Source: Phycisphaeraceae bacterium
GTDB taxonomy: Bacteria > Planctomycetota > Phycisphaerae > Phycisphaerales > Phycisphaeraceae
Assembly: GCA_020851465.1 (NCBI GenBank)
Contig: JADZCR010000006.1
Location: 434,001 to 498,000 of the forward strand
Reading direction: 5' to 3'
Length of the DNA stretch: 64,000 nucleotides
Part shown: positions 11,162 to 19,510 of the stretch, piece after piece
Layout of the letters: each line of letters opens with the position of its first letter
Numbering within the stretch: the stretch's first letter is position 1
Notes under the pieces: generated by a model
Databases searched by the model: none
The model's input: only the letters and a program-made list of their open reading frames with translations
Told to the model about the DNA's origin: nothing
Program-made: the position numbers and the translations under genes

Positions 11162-12169
11162 ATGCCAATTATCAAAAATGGCGGCATCGTTACGATGCAG
11201 CAACACATCATTGAGGCGCAAATATCCCATCCGACGGCGACGGGGGAGTTCAGTTGGCTGCTCAGTGCCATCACGCTTTCGACGAAAATTATTTCCGCCA
11301 GTGTCCGTCGCGCTGGACTCGTGGACGTTCTCGGCGAAGCCAACGGCGGAGGCAAGGAAAATGTTCAGGGTGAGGTCCAGCAGAAACTTGACGTCATCGC
11401 AAACGATTCACTCAAACGGACACTTGGTTACCGCGGAAATGTCGGCGTCATCGCCAGCGAAGAAGACAATGAACCGAAGGTCGTGCAGGAACTCGGACGC
11501 GGCGGCAAATATATCGTGATGTTTGATCCGCTCGACGGATCATCGAATATCGATGCGAATGTTCCAGTCGGCACCATATTTACCGTCTTTGAACGAATAA
11601 AAGGAGAAAATCACGTTAGCCAGAGTGTACTTCAGCCAGGCACCCGGCAGCTCGCGGCAGGTTATGTCGTTTATGGGTCCAGCACGGTAGGGGTGTACAC
11701 CACTGGTCATGGGGTGCATATGTTTACACTCGATCCATCCATCGGTGCTTATGTCTTGACTAGAGAAAACATCAAAATGCCTGCTTATGCCAACCAATAC
11801 AGTTGTAATGAGGCATACCGCGCCACTTTCCCGGATGGTTATCAGAAATATTTAGACTGGGCGAAGCACGCTGACGGCGGCACATGCAGCTTGCGCTACA
11901 TCGGATCACTTGTTGCGGATTTTCATCGCATTCTTCTCAAAGGCGGAGTCTTCCTTTATCCCCCGACGAAAAAGAACCCGGAGGGGAAATTGCGGTTAAT
12001 GTACGAAGCTAACCCACTCGCCTTCATTGCGGAACAGGCAGGGGGGACAGCGACCGATGGCAAAGGACGAATTCTGGACGTGAAACCTGACAGTCTGCAC
12101 CAGCGTACGCCACTTATCATTGGTGGGAAAAAGAATGTCGAACAGGTCATGAAGTTCGTCAATGCATAA
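11162..12169 (+). CDS. fbp: Fructose-1,6-bisphosphatase class I
   Basis: Hydrolyses fructose-1,6-bisphosphate to fructose-6-phosphate, the committed gluconeogenic step; cytosolic, Mg-dependent. 335 residues, the usual length. The metal-binding signature FDPLDGSSNIDANVPVGTIF is intact, preceded by VIASEEDNEP. KLRLMYEANPLAFIAEQAGG contains the substrate-binding region, and the C-terminal QRTPLIIGG is conserved. ribF begins two bases after the stop, so the two are probably co-transcribed and perhaps translationally coupled. Gluconeogenic hexose phosphate could feed the GDP-sugar genes upstream. Confidence 0.97.
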   Translation: MPIIKNGGIVTMQQHIIEAQISHPTATGEFSWLLSAITLSTKIISASVRRAGLVDVLGEANGGGKENVQGEVQQKLDVIANDSLKRTLGYRGNVGVIASEEDNEPKVVQELGRGGKYIVMFDPLDGSSNIDANVPVGTIFTVFERIKGENHVSQSVLQPGTRQLAAGYVVYGSSTVGVYTTGHGVHMFTLDPSIGAYVLTRENIKMPAYANQYSCNEAYRATFPDGYQKYLDWAKHADGGTCSLRYIGSLVADFHRILLKGGVFLYPPTKKNPEGKLRLMYEANPLAFIAEQAGGTATDGKGRILDVKPDSLHQRTPLIIGGKKNVEQVMKFVNA

Positions 12170-12171
12170 TC

Positions 12172-13143
12172 ATGGCTGAACGAACGGTCATCACCATCGG
12201 TAACTTTGACGGCATGCACGTCGGTCACCGACGAATCGTGTCGCGAGCGGCTGAAATCGCGCAAGAGGTCGGGGCCAAGGTCGTGGCGATGACTTTTTAC
12301 CCGTCTCCCGCATCAGTACTCAGGCCGGGATTCGAGCCGCTTCGTCTCATGGATCGTGACCAACGGTTGGCAGCACTTCGTGCTGCTGGCGTAAACGAAG
12401 TTGTTGTTCTGGCACCCACCCCCGAAGTACTGACCTTAACTGCGGAACAGTTTGTTGCCCAGGTTGTCGAACGATATCGTCCCGTGGCGTGGGTGGAAGG
12501 TGCCGATTTTCGCTTTGGACATAACCGCGCGGGTGACGTCCGCCTTCTCCAACAGCTCAGCAGTAAGTTGGGCTTTTCAACCTATTTGCTGGATAAGATT
12601 CAAGTTTCACTTTCTGATCAGCTCGTTGCTCCGGTCAGCAGTACCCTGATCCGTTGGCTACTTGCACAAGGCCGTGTGGCAGATGCGACACGCTGCCTCG
12701 GTCAACCATTCTCAATATCAGGAAATGTTATCGTTGGAAACAAACAAGGCAGGATCATTGGAATTCCAACAGCGAATCTCGATCCTGCGCCCATGCTTGG
12801 GCGTGCGTTACCTGCGGATGGTGTTTATGCCGGCCGTGTCAGACTGAAATCAGGAGCAGAATTTACAGCAGCCATAAGTATTGGGGTCAAACCGACCTTT
12901 GGTCAACACCATCGCTTAATCGAAGCGCATTTGCTTGGATTTCAGGATGATCTTTACGGTCAAACGATTGAGGTTGTATTTGACCAATGGGTTCGAGACC
13001 AGCAGCCGTTTCCCAGTATCGACGCACTTAAGCGTCAGATCATGCGGGATATCGCTCGTATTTCTCTATGGCGTGATCGAACGAGAGGGACTAACCTTCC
13101 GTGCGATGCGGGGATAAACAAGGTTTCGAGTCCAGTATTGTGA
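12172..13143 (+). CDS. ribF: Bifunctional riboflavin kinase / FAD synthetase
   Basis: Makes FMN from riboflavin and FAD from FMN. 323 residues, the standard bifunctional size. The N-terminal adenylyltransferase domain (about 1-185) starts with TIGNFDGMHVGHRRIV, which carries the HxGH-type nucleotide motif, and continues with VEGADFRFGHNRAGD and SSTLIRWLLAQGRV. The C-terminal riboflavin kinase domain (about 190-310) has GRIIGIPTANLDP, ADGVYAGRV, and SIGVKPTFG, with the catalytic Glu in the IEAHLLGF strand. It follows fbp by two bases and precedes the DHH phosphoesterase by 35. Confidence 0.95.
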   Translation: MAERTVITIGNFDGMHVGHRRIVSRAAEIAQEVGAKVVAMTFYPSPASVLRPGFEPLRLMDRDQRLAALRAAGVNEVVVLAPTPEVLTLTAEQFVAQVVERYRPVAWVEGADFRFGHNRAGDVRLLQQLSSKLGFSTYLLDKIQVSLSDQLVAPVSSTLIRWLLAQGRVADATRCLGQPFSISGNVIVGNKQGRIIGIPTANLDPAPMLGRALPADGVYAGRVRLKSGAEFTAAISIGVKPTFGQHHRLIEAHLLGFQDDLYGQTIEVVFDQWVRDQQPFPSIDALKRQIMRDIARISLWRDRTRGTNLPCDAGINKVSSPVL

Positions 13144-13178
13144 TCTAACGACTTGAAGAACCGTACCAGGTATTACAC

Positions 13179-14228
13179 ATGAGCGATTATGTTTCCAATC
13201 TTAGCCGTGAAGCGGCGGGAGCTCTGCTGGTAGGCAGCAAGCGTGTAGTGGTCACGACTCACGCCAAACCCGACGGCGATGCCTATGGTGCGGTTATTGC
13301 GCTTACCAATGCCTTGCGCCGTACTGGCGCGGAGACTTACGCATGTTTTATGCCGCCGGTACACTCGAGTTTTCGCTCACTCGCGGGGTTCGACCAAGCA
13401 ATCGTTATTGAAGAGGTAACCCAGTGGCCTCAAGCCGATCTCTACGTCATCGTGGACACCGGAGCTTGGTCGCAACTCCTTCCAGCACGAGACTTCCTCA
13501 CGAAAAGACTTGATCGCACGCTTATTCTCGACCACCATCTGACAGGTGGCGTGGAAGCCGCACATCGTTACATCGACAGCCACGCTGCATCTTCATGTGA
13601 GATCATCGCTGAACTGATCGAATCGATCGCAAATCAGACAGAAATCTCAATCGATACTCTGCTTGATCCCATCGTTTGCGAGGCCTTGTTTGTTGGTATC
13701 GCTTCAGATACAGGATGGTTTCGATATTCCAATACTCGCCCTCAGACACATGAACTGGCAGCACAGCTTCTGCGGCGAGGAGTTGATCATGCTGCACTTT
13801 TTCAGAAACTTGAACAGACGGAACGGCCGGAAAAACTGCAATTGCTCATCCGTGCGGTATCCAGTCTACGGTTGATTTCACGTGATCGAGCTGCGGTGAT
13901 GGTGCTGCACAGCAATGATTTTGCAGAAACGGGATCACTCATCGAAGAGACTGAGCGTTTCGTTGATATACCACAGATGGTTGAATCAGTTCAGGTTGTT
14001 GTGCTGATTACTGAACCACCGGTAGAAAAAGACATGCCTCCAGGACCCGTGCGACTGAGCTTTCGTAGTAAGCCGGGACCGAACGCAATAGATGTGACCC
14101 AAATCGCAGGCCAGTTCGGAGGCGGAGGACACGCCAGAGCGGCTGGAGCGAAAATCGATGCTCCGCTCGAAACTGTCATTACACGTGTTACGGCTGCGCT
14201 TCAGGATGTGTTGTCGAAATGTCGTTAG
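13179..14228 (+). CDS. nrnA: DHH/DHHA1 phosphoesterase, NrnA-like
   Basis: 349 residues. Probably degrades oligoribonucleotides 2-5 nt long and/or dephosphorylates pAp, as Bacillus NrnA does. Motifs in order: THAKPDGDAYGAV (motif I), YVIVDTGAW (motif II), LILDHHLTGG (the DHH motif), and SDTGWFRY; the C-terminal DHHA1 domain ends with GGGGHARAAGA, the substrate-binding glycine motif. In Planctomycetota it may take the role of Orn. Its last 41 bases overlap the 3' end of the convergent lipoprotein gene. Exact substrate is not visible from sequence. Confidence 0.88.
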   Translation: MSDYVSNLSREAAGALLVGSKRVVVTTHAKPDGDAYGAVIALTNALRRTGAETYACFMPPVHSSFRSLAGFDQAIVIEEVTQWPQADLYVIVDTGAWSQLLPARDFLTKRLDRTLILDHHLTGGVEAAHRYIDSHAASSCEIIAELIESIANQTEISIDTLLDPIVCEALFVGIASDTGWFRYSNTRPQTHELAAQLLRRGVDHAALFQKLEQTERPEKLQLLIRAVSSLRLISRDRAAVMVLHSNDFAETGSLIEETERFVDIPQMVESVQVVVLITEPPVEKDMPPGPVRLSFRSKPGPNAIDVTQIAGQFGGGGHARAAGAKIDAPLETVITRVTAALQDVLSKCR

Positions 14229-14907
14229 CCGCACCTTGATTCACTTCCGTTGCGGTTGTTGTCGATACATGGGCTGGCTGGAGTTCCCACGGCAGAGTTT
14301 GAGTTGCGCGCAATGGCATGAGAACTAAATCCCGACTGAATTCCAGTGGGAGTAAATAGAGAATTTCGATATCAGCTTTGTTAAGCGTCTTCGAGTGTGC
14401 CCCATCAAGTGCTGCGGTGAGTTGCGTGTCAGTATCCGCTGTTGTGTCAAGGGTGCGTGCATTTACTTCCGATACGCCGTCGCTGAAATAGGTGGGATGG
14501 GTGCGCAACCCTGAAGCGTTCGGAGTAACAGTTATCCGCGGCCAATCAGAGCGGTCAAGGACGTTGGAGGACGCGACCGTAACCCCATTAGCAGACGAGT
14601 TGATTGACTGTACAGTTGATTGATCCGCGACGTGCATCTCCGATGATGATTCGGAAGATGTATCTGCAGCCACAGGCAGTGTCGAAATGGGTGCGGAGGT
14701 TTCCCGATACGGCTGGCTTTCCGTTGAGGTCGCATCACCTCGCGGGTCAGCAGGATTGGGGCCACCGATAGACCTTTCCGGCTGCATCACTGGTTCACGT
14801 GGTCCGTTCTCAAGTTCTTTGTAATTTTGTTCTCCGTCCTGGCCAGCACAGCCGAACCAGAACGCCATGGTCATGCCAAGTGTGATCCAAACGATTTTGC
14901 GCCGCAT
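14188..14907 (-). CDS. Lipoprotein of unknown function
   Basis: 239 residues from the ATG at 14907, which has GGAG eight bases upstream. The first 22 residues (RRKIVWITLGMTMAFWFGC) end in a lipobox with Cys20. The mature part is rich in Ser, Thr, Pro and Glu to about residue 130, and so probably disordered. A more ordered C-terminal 100 residues contains IEILYLLPLEFSRDLVLMP. No family recognised. Longer in-frame starts up to 15078 would put the signal sequence internally. The last 41 bases overlap nrnA tail to tail. Confidence 0.6.
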   Translation of the reverse strand: MRRKIVWITLGMTMAFWFGCAGQDGEQNYKELENGPREPVMQPERSIGGPNPADPRGDATSTESQPYRETSAPISTLPVAADTSSESSSEMHVADQSTVQSINSSANGVTVASSNVLDRSDWPRITVTPNASGLRTHPTYFSDGVSEVNARTLDTTADTDTQLTAALDGAHSKTLNKADIEILYLLPLEFSRDLVLMPLRATQTLPWELQPAHVSTTTATEVNQGAANDISTTHPEAQP

Positions 14908-15163
14908 CGCTATATCTCCGTGGATGAGTTCCACCAGCAGGCAACTACAACAGACTATATCACGAGCGAGAGTCGCTGGGTAAATCTTCTTGTCAGTATG
15001 GAGTACTGCCTTACTCGTACCAGTCGTTTTGCATGGCGCATTGCGCGTAGCTAAACTCGCCGATTCCCCCGGATCCATTCAGTTCACTCGAATAGCTCAG
15101 AATGGGAGCTTGCGGCGTGTGTTCTGGATGGGGATACCGTTTTACGGAGCAATACCGACAACC

Positions 15164-16045
15164 ATGCAAGATGCGATTACCAAAGCAGCCGCACTGGTCG
15201 AAGCGCACGAATACATTCGACGGTTCGAAGGCAAAGTTGTTGTTGTAAAAGTCGGCGGCTCCATCATGGACGAGCCAGCAACGCTTAACAGCCTCATCAT
15301 GGACATTTGCTTCATGGATGCGGTGGGATTACGGCCGGTAATCGTCCATGGCGGGGGCAAGAGCATCACGGACGCAATGAAGAAGGCGGGACTGGAAGCG
15401 CAATTTGTTCAAGGTCGGCGTTACACGGATGAACGCACGCTGGCGATCGTCGAACACGTATTGGTCAACGAAGTGAATAAGTCAATTGTTGATGAAATCA
15501 ACCGTCTTGAGCATAAGGGTATGGGACTGCACACGCTTGGCAGCGCGGTTGTTTTTGGCAGACGGATGTTTCTCGAGGTCCCCGGAGAAGGCGGGGGGCG
15601 CAAAGTAGATATCGGATACGTTGGTGAGGTCGAGTCGATCAATGCTCGATTAATCCTGGCACTCCTCGAAGCTGATTACATCCCCGTGATTGCTCCGGTG
15701 GGTCGAGATTCAGCCGGGGGGCGGCTGAATATCAATGCAGACAGCGTAGCGGGACACGTCGCAGCGGCGCTTAAGGCGGAGAAGCTGATCCTCGTTTCCG
15801 ATACTCACGGCATTCGTACGTCTGATGATGCCAAAAGCCTGGCAAGTACCTTGACCAGAAAACAGATTGACGAATTGACCGATAAAGGGGTGATCACCGC
15901 CGGAATGCTTCCCAAAGTGGAAGCATGCATAACGGCAATCGAAGCCGGTGTTCCCAAGACACACATCATCGACGGCCGTATCCCGCATTCGTTGATGCTT
16001 GAGATTTATACGAATACGGGTATTGGGACAGAAATCGTCCTTTAG
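15164..16045 (+). CDS. argB: Acetylglutamate kinase
   Basis: Phosphorylates N-acetyl-L-glutamate, the second step of arginine synthesis. From the ATG at 15164 it is 293 residues, the normal length; in-frame starts further upstream at 14990 and 15128 add sequence not typical of the family. It is an amino-acid kinase fold: VVVVKVGGSIM with the phosphate-binding Lys, VIVHGGGKSITDAM, GRLNINADSVAGHVAAALKAEKLI with the nucleotide site, and GMLPKVEACITAIEAGV. The N-terminal helix (LVEAHEYIRRFEGK) resembles the arginine-sensitive hexameric type, so feedback inhibition is plausible. argF follows 38 bases later. Confidence 0.96.
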   Translation: MQDAITKAAALVEAHEYIRRFEGKVVVVKVGGSIMDEPATLNSLIMDICFMDAVGLRPVIVHGGGKSITDAMKKAGLEAQFVQGRRYTDERTLAIVEHVLVNEVNKSIVDEINRLEHKGMGLHTLGSAVVFGRRMFLEVPGEGGGRKVDIGYVGEVESINARLILALLEADYIPVIAPVGRDSAGGRLNINADSVAGHVAAALKAEKLILVSDTHGIRTSDDAKSLASTLTRKQIDELTDKGVITAGMLPKVEACITAIEAGVPKTHIIDGRIPHSLMLEIYTNTGIGTEIVL

Positions 16046-16083
16046 CACCGGCATGGATGGATCCACGTAGTCAAGCTGTTGCC

Positions 16084-17007
16084 ATGAAACACTTCATTTC
16101 CATTACTGATGCGACTGATGCTGAATTACAGCATATTTTTGATGTAGCCTTTCGATTGCGCGCCGAACGCGAGCAGGGTAAACCTAACGATGCGATCTTG
16201 GGCAGCAAGACACTAGCGATGATCTTTGAGAAGCCCAGTCTTCGGACACGGGTCAGCTTTGAGCAGGCAATGCTCGAACTTGGCGGACATGCAATTGTTC
16301 TGTCTAACTCTGAAGTCGGCATTGGAAAGCGTGAATCTGCCGCCGATGTAGCGAGAGTTCTCAGCGGCATGGTGCAGGGGATCATGGCCAGAGTTTTTGA
16401 GCATCAAAAGCTGCTCGACTTCGCACAATTCAGCACGGTGCCGGTCATTAATGCGTTGTCCGATTTCTCGCACCCCTGCCAGGTTTTGGCGGATGCGATG
16501 ACAGTCATGGATGAGTTTGGCAGAGATGTCACGGGACGAACCGTCGCTTACATCGGTGACGGCAACAATGTTGCACGCAGCCTCGCAACGATCTGCGGCA
16601 AGCTGGGTATGAACTTTATCATCGCCAGTCCTCCCGGTTATGAACTCCAGGGAGAGGAAGCCGATCGAATCATGTCACAGTCTCCCGATATGAACTTTGT
16701 AATGACTCGGGATCCCATGGAAGCGGTCCGCAGTGCGGATGTTATTTACACCGACACATGGGTTTCGATGGGCCAGGAAGCGGAAGCTGCGCAACGGAAA
16801 AAAGTATTCGGCGAGTATCAGGTCAATCGTCAGTTGCTTGCCGGAGCTCCTAAGCATGCGATTGTGCTGCATTGCCTTCCCGCGTATCGAAATGTCGAGA
16901 TTACAGACGATGTGCTGGACGGGCCTCAGAGCAGAGTTTTCCCGGAAGCGCACAACAGGCTTCACGCTCAGAAGGCGTTGCTTGCGGTACTGATCGGAAA
17001 CGTCTGA
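16084..17007 (+). CDS. argF: Ornithine carbamoyltransferase
   Basis: Makes citrulline from ornithine and carbamoyl phosphate. From the ATG at 16084 it is 307 residues; an in-frame start at 16057 adds nine residues. Diagnostic motifs are intact: carbamoyl-phosphate-binding EKPSLRTRVSFE, DFSHPCQVLADAMT, ornithine-binding DTWVSMGQE, and the HCLPAYR loop with the catalytic Cys. It directly follows argB, forming a short arginine operon. No argC, argJ, argD, argG or argH is in the window. Confidence 0.96.
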   Translation: MKHFISITDATDAELQHIFDVAFRLRAEREQGKPNDAILGSKTLAMIFEKPSLRTRVSFEQAMLELGGHAIVLSNSEVGIGKRESAADVARVLSGMVQGIMARVFEHQKLLDFAQFSTVPVINALSDFSHPCQVLADAMTVMDEFGRDVTGRTVAYIGDGNNVARSLATICGKLGMNFIIASPPGYELQGEEADRIMSQSPDMNFVMTRDPMEAVRSADVIYTDTWVSMGQEAEAAQRKKVFGEYQVNRQLLAGAPKHAIVLHCLPAYRNVEITDDVLDGPQSRVFPEAHNRLHAQKALLAVLIGNV

Positions 17008-17050
17008 ATCGGCAAGTTAAGTGTCAGACATGCCCTGCTATGATTAACTA

Positions 17051-17509
17051 ATGGCTGTACCAGGGGAATCCGAACATCTCCTTCTGATCGTCACCGGCAC
17101 TTGTCTGCAAGCTGAACATCTTGACCGACCACTGGCGTACCAGTTACGCAGTCAGATATACGCCAAGCTGAAAAAGTACGGCATGAAGTTGAACACGAGG
17201 GCTTGGCCGGTCGTGTGTTCCGACATTCATTACATGAATAATGAAGCGTTACATATGCGTCCAACGGTGAGTATCGGAGGGACAAACGTCAACGCGCTTT
17301 CCATTTATTACCGCGACAAACTTACTGTCGCAGAGGAACGAAAAGACAGTTTCTGTATCCTGCTCGATTCAGAATTTACCGATCTGCGCGTTTGTCTCCT
17401 GGCGGAGGATCATCGTCACGCCTCTGTCATGTTGAAACTCTTCTGTCAGAAGTATCTGGATGTCTATCTGCGCGCTGTGGTGACACAAGTCGAACCACAG
17501 GACGAATGA
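17051..17509 (+). CDS. Unassigned protein downstream of argF
   Basis: 152 residues, no family recognised. It has no signal peptide or membrane segment. The N-terminal half alternates hydrophobic strands and helices (LLLIVTGTCLQ, YQLRSQIYAKLKKYG), followed by VVCSDIHYMN, RPTVSIGGTNVNALSIYY, CILLDSEFTDLRVCLLAED and a C-terminal helix with FCQKYLDVYL. The pattern suggests a compact alpha/beta domain. It starts 43 bases after argF in the same orientation and may be part of the arg transcript, but no link to arginine is evident. Confidence 0.6.
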   Translation: MAVPGESEHLLLIVTGTCLQAEHLDRPLAYQLRSQIYAKLKKYGMKLNTRAWPVVCSDIHYMNNEALHMRPTVSIGGTNVNALSIYYRDKLTVAEERKDSFCILLDSEFTDLRVCLLAEDHRHASVMLKLFCQKYLDVYLRAVVTQVEPQDE

Positions 17510-17528
17510 CCATTCACGGTGTGGCGAG

Positions 17529-18419
17529 CTAGACACCCCATTTCGCCCTCGCTTCCGTCATCGGTACGGGCTTGACCGTATGCTCCGACTCGCTGAGGTG
17601 TGCCTTGGGGTTTGGGCCAATCCAGCGATCGTCAACTGGATCGCCTGCAAGTTGGTATCGCGTGTCGCAGGAGATGCGGTAACGATTGGTTGTGTTCGCA
17701 AGGGAGCCGTGCAACATATACATCCCGAATATCAGCGCGTCCCCCGCCTTGAATTCTGTCGTCGCCCAGCGGCCGCCGTATTTTTCCACGATTTCAATGG
17801 GATCATTGCTGAACCAACCAAGGACATTATCGCGGTCCACATCCATCTTGCCGTAAGTCTGTTTGATTTTCTCAAACCGATGTGATCCCAGACAGAGACA
17901 GAGTGGTCCCGTTGCGATATCTATATCCCCCAGTGGCGTCCAGGTTGTGTAAAGTCGCTGTGTCCCACGACCCATGTAAACGATGTCGTAATGAGCTCCG
18001 GTAGTTCCGCCAGTGGGGACAAAACGGAGCCATTTGTAGTCGTAAGTCATAGCCTTGCCGTCAAGGAAGCGATCGAAAAAACGCATAACTCGAGGGGACT
18101 CGACCAGAGCGCGGAACGTCGGGTTACCCGTGAAATTATGACGCATGGCACCGGCTTTGGGGTGCGGATGAATAACCGCGTCCATCAACGGTGCGGAGGG
18201 GTCGAGATCATTGGAACCGGCAGCCATTTCGAGCAAAGCTCGCCGCGCATTAAGAACCATGGCGGGATCGTGAAATTCACGAATGAGCAGGTATCCATCT
18301 TCTTCCACCCTCGCCCGCAATGCTGCCGGATCATTCAGAATGTCGTTGCTCGCACGCAGATCATCTGTGATGTACTTGCCGGGCAGATCGATTTCTCGAG
18401 TTCCCATTTTTACAAGCAT
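17529..18419 (-). CDS. PhyH-family Fe(II)/2-oxoglutarate dioxygenase (copy A)
   Basis: 296 residues. A double-stranded beta-helix dioxygenase of the phytanoyl-CoA dioxygenase family. The iron triad is visible: His143 and Asp145 (GAHYDIVYMGRG) and distal His237 (MLHGSLANTTNRYRISCDTR), with Arg248 positioned for 2-oxoglutarate. N-terminal helices carry EEDGYLLIREF. It is about half identical over its full length to the neighbouring gene at 18519-19430, which lies 99 bases upstream in the same orientation, so this is a tandem duplication. The C-termini both end in ARxKWGV. Substrate unknown; family members hydroxylate lipids, osmolytes, amino acids and phosphonates. Confidence 0.85.
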   Translation of the reverse strand: MLVKMGTREIDLPGKYITDDLRASNDILNDPAALRARVEEDGYLLIREFHDPAMVLNARRALLEMAAGSNDLDPSAPLMDAVIHPHPKAGAMRHNFTGNPTFRALVESPRVMRFFDRFLDGKAMTYDYKWLRFVPTGGTTGAHYDIVYMGRGTQRLYTTWTPLGDIDIATGPLCLCLGSHRFEKIKQTYGKMDVDRDNVLGWFSNDPIEIVEKYGGRWATTEFKAGDALIFGMYMLHGSLANTTNRYRISCDTRYQLAGDPVDDRWIGPNPKAHLSESEHTVKPVPMTEARAKWGV

Positions 18420-18518
18420 GGCGTAGTTCCTTGTCTATGCTTTTACGTGCCCCAGAAGCGGAGCAGCAGTTATCAATTGATTCCGACATTCAACCGGTAG
18501 GCCTGCAACGCGCGTCGG

Positions 18519-19430
18519 TTACACACCCCATTTACTTCGTGCCTTTGCCATTGGCACTACCTTATCGGGATCGACAAGCCAAGCGTAATGGGCCTTGGGG
18601 TTTTCTCCGATCCAGCGATCATCAACGGGTTCATCAGCAGGTTGAAACCTGGTATCGCAGCTTATTCGCCATCGGTTCGTCTGATTGTTCAACGAGCCGT
18701 GCATCGTCCACATGCCGAAAATAAGCACGTCGCCCGCACGGAACTGTTCAGTTGTACGCCACTTTCCCCCAAACTTGTCCACCAATTCTTTTGGATCGTC
18801 GCTGAAGAATCCGCCGACTCGGTCGCGGTCCACGTCCATGCGGCCGTATGTATCACGCAGCTTGGTGAACCCTCCTCCATCATGTGAGCCGACACACAGT
18901 GCCAGCGTGCCCATGTCGAGGGAAAGATCCTGGAACGGCGTCCAACAGGTGTACAGATTTTCCGTGCTGCCTCGGCCCATATAAACGATGTCGATATGCG
19001 CACCGGTATGGTCAGGATTTCGGACGCAGCGCAGCCATTTGTAATCAAACGTAAGTGGTTGCTTGCCGAAGTAGCGGTTAAAAAACTCGAATATCTCTTT
19101 ACTTTCAAGAACCGATCTGACCGCCGGGTCATGCGTTATGACAGGCTGTCCCATTGTGCGGGGATACTTGCCGTTTGGATTGACGATGGCGTCATTGAGT
19201 GCTGTGCCTGGTGCGATTGCATCTTGTTCCGCGACAAACTCAAGGATTCTTTGCTGCCCGCGAAGGACGCTGGCGCGGTCTTGAAGGCCCCGGATAAACA
19301 GATAACCATCCTCCTTCATCCGCTGACGCAGAGCGGTGGGATCACCTAGAATATCGTTGCTTTCGCGGAGATTGAGGTCGAAATATTTGCTCCCGACTTC
19401 AAGCTCGACCTTGCCCATAGGAACCTTCAT
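18519..19430 (-). CDS. PhyH-family Fe(II)/2-oxoglutarate dioxygenase (copy B)
   Basis: 303 residues, paralogue of the gene just downstream. The putative iron ligands are His145 and Asp147 (GAHIDIVYMGRG) and His244 (MHGSLNNQTNRWRISCDTR), with Arg255 as the 2-oxoglutarate anchor. Shared blocks include LRESNDIL, EDGYLFIRG, FDYKWLR, TYGRMDVDRD, and DEPVDDRWIGENPKAH. It differs most at residues 50-120 and in a Gly-rich loop (GSHDGGGFTKL), which suggests a different substrate pocket. Both genes are probably co-transcribed. A third, distant PhyH protein is encoded at 61950-62792. Confidence 0.85.
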   Translation of the reverse strand: MKVPMGKVELEVGSKYFDLNLRESNDILGDPTALRQRMKEDGYLFIRGLQDRASVLRGQQRILEFVAEQDAIAPGTALNDAIVNPNGKYPRTMGQPVITHDPAVRSVLESKEIFEFFNRYFGKQPLTFDYKWLRCVRNPDHTGAHIDIVYMGRGSTENLYTCWTPFQDLSLDMGTLALCVGSHDGGGFTKLRDTYGRMDVDRDRVGGFFSDDPKELVDKFGGKWRTTEQFRAGDVLIFGMWTMHGSLNNQTNRWRISCDTRFQPADEPVDDRWIGENPKAHYAWLVDPDKVVPMAKARSKWGV

Positions 19431-19510
19431 TTGTCTGCCTCCGAGAGAATTCAGTATCGAAATACAGGCACATCATCTTACCCTGTCCGCCGCGATTTGC
19501 CCCCATTGAG

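Noticed and set aside
13120..13143. GGTTTCGAGTCC, resembling a tRNA T-arm
   Set aside because: It lies inside the ribF coding end, and no acceptor, D or anticodon stem can be built around it.
17529..19430. The PhyH pair as a mobile or horizontally acquired island
   Set aside because: No flanking repeats, integrase or clear composition change; tandem duplication explains it.
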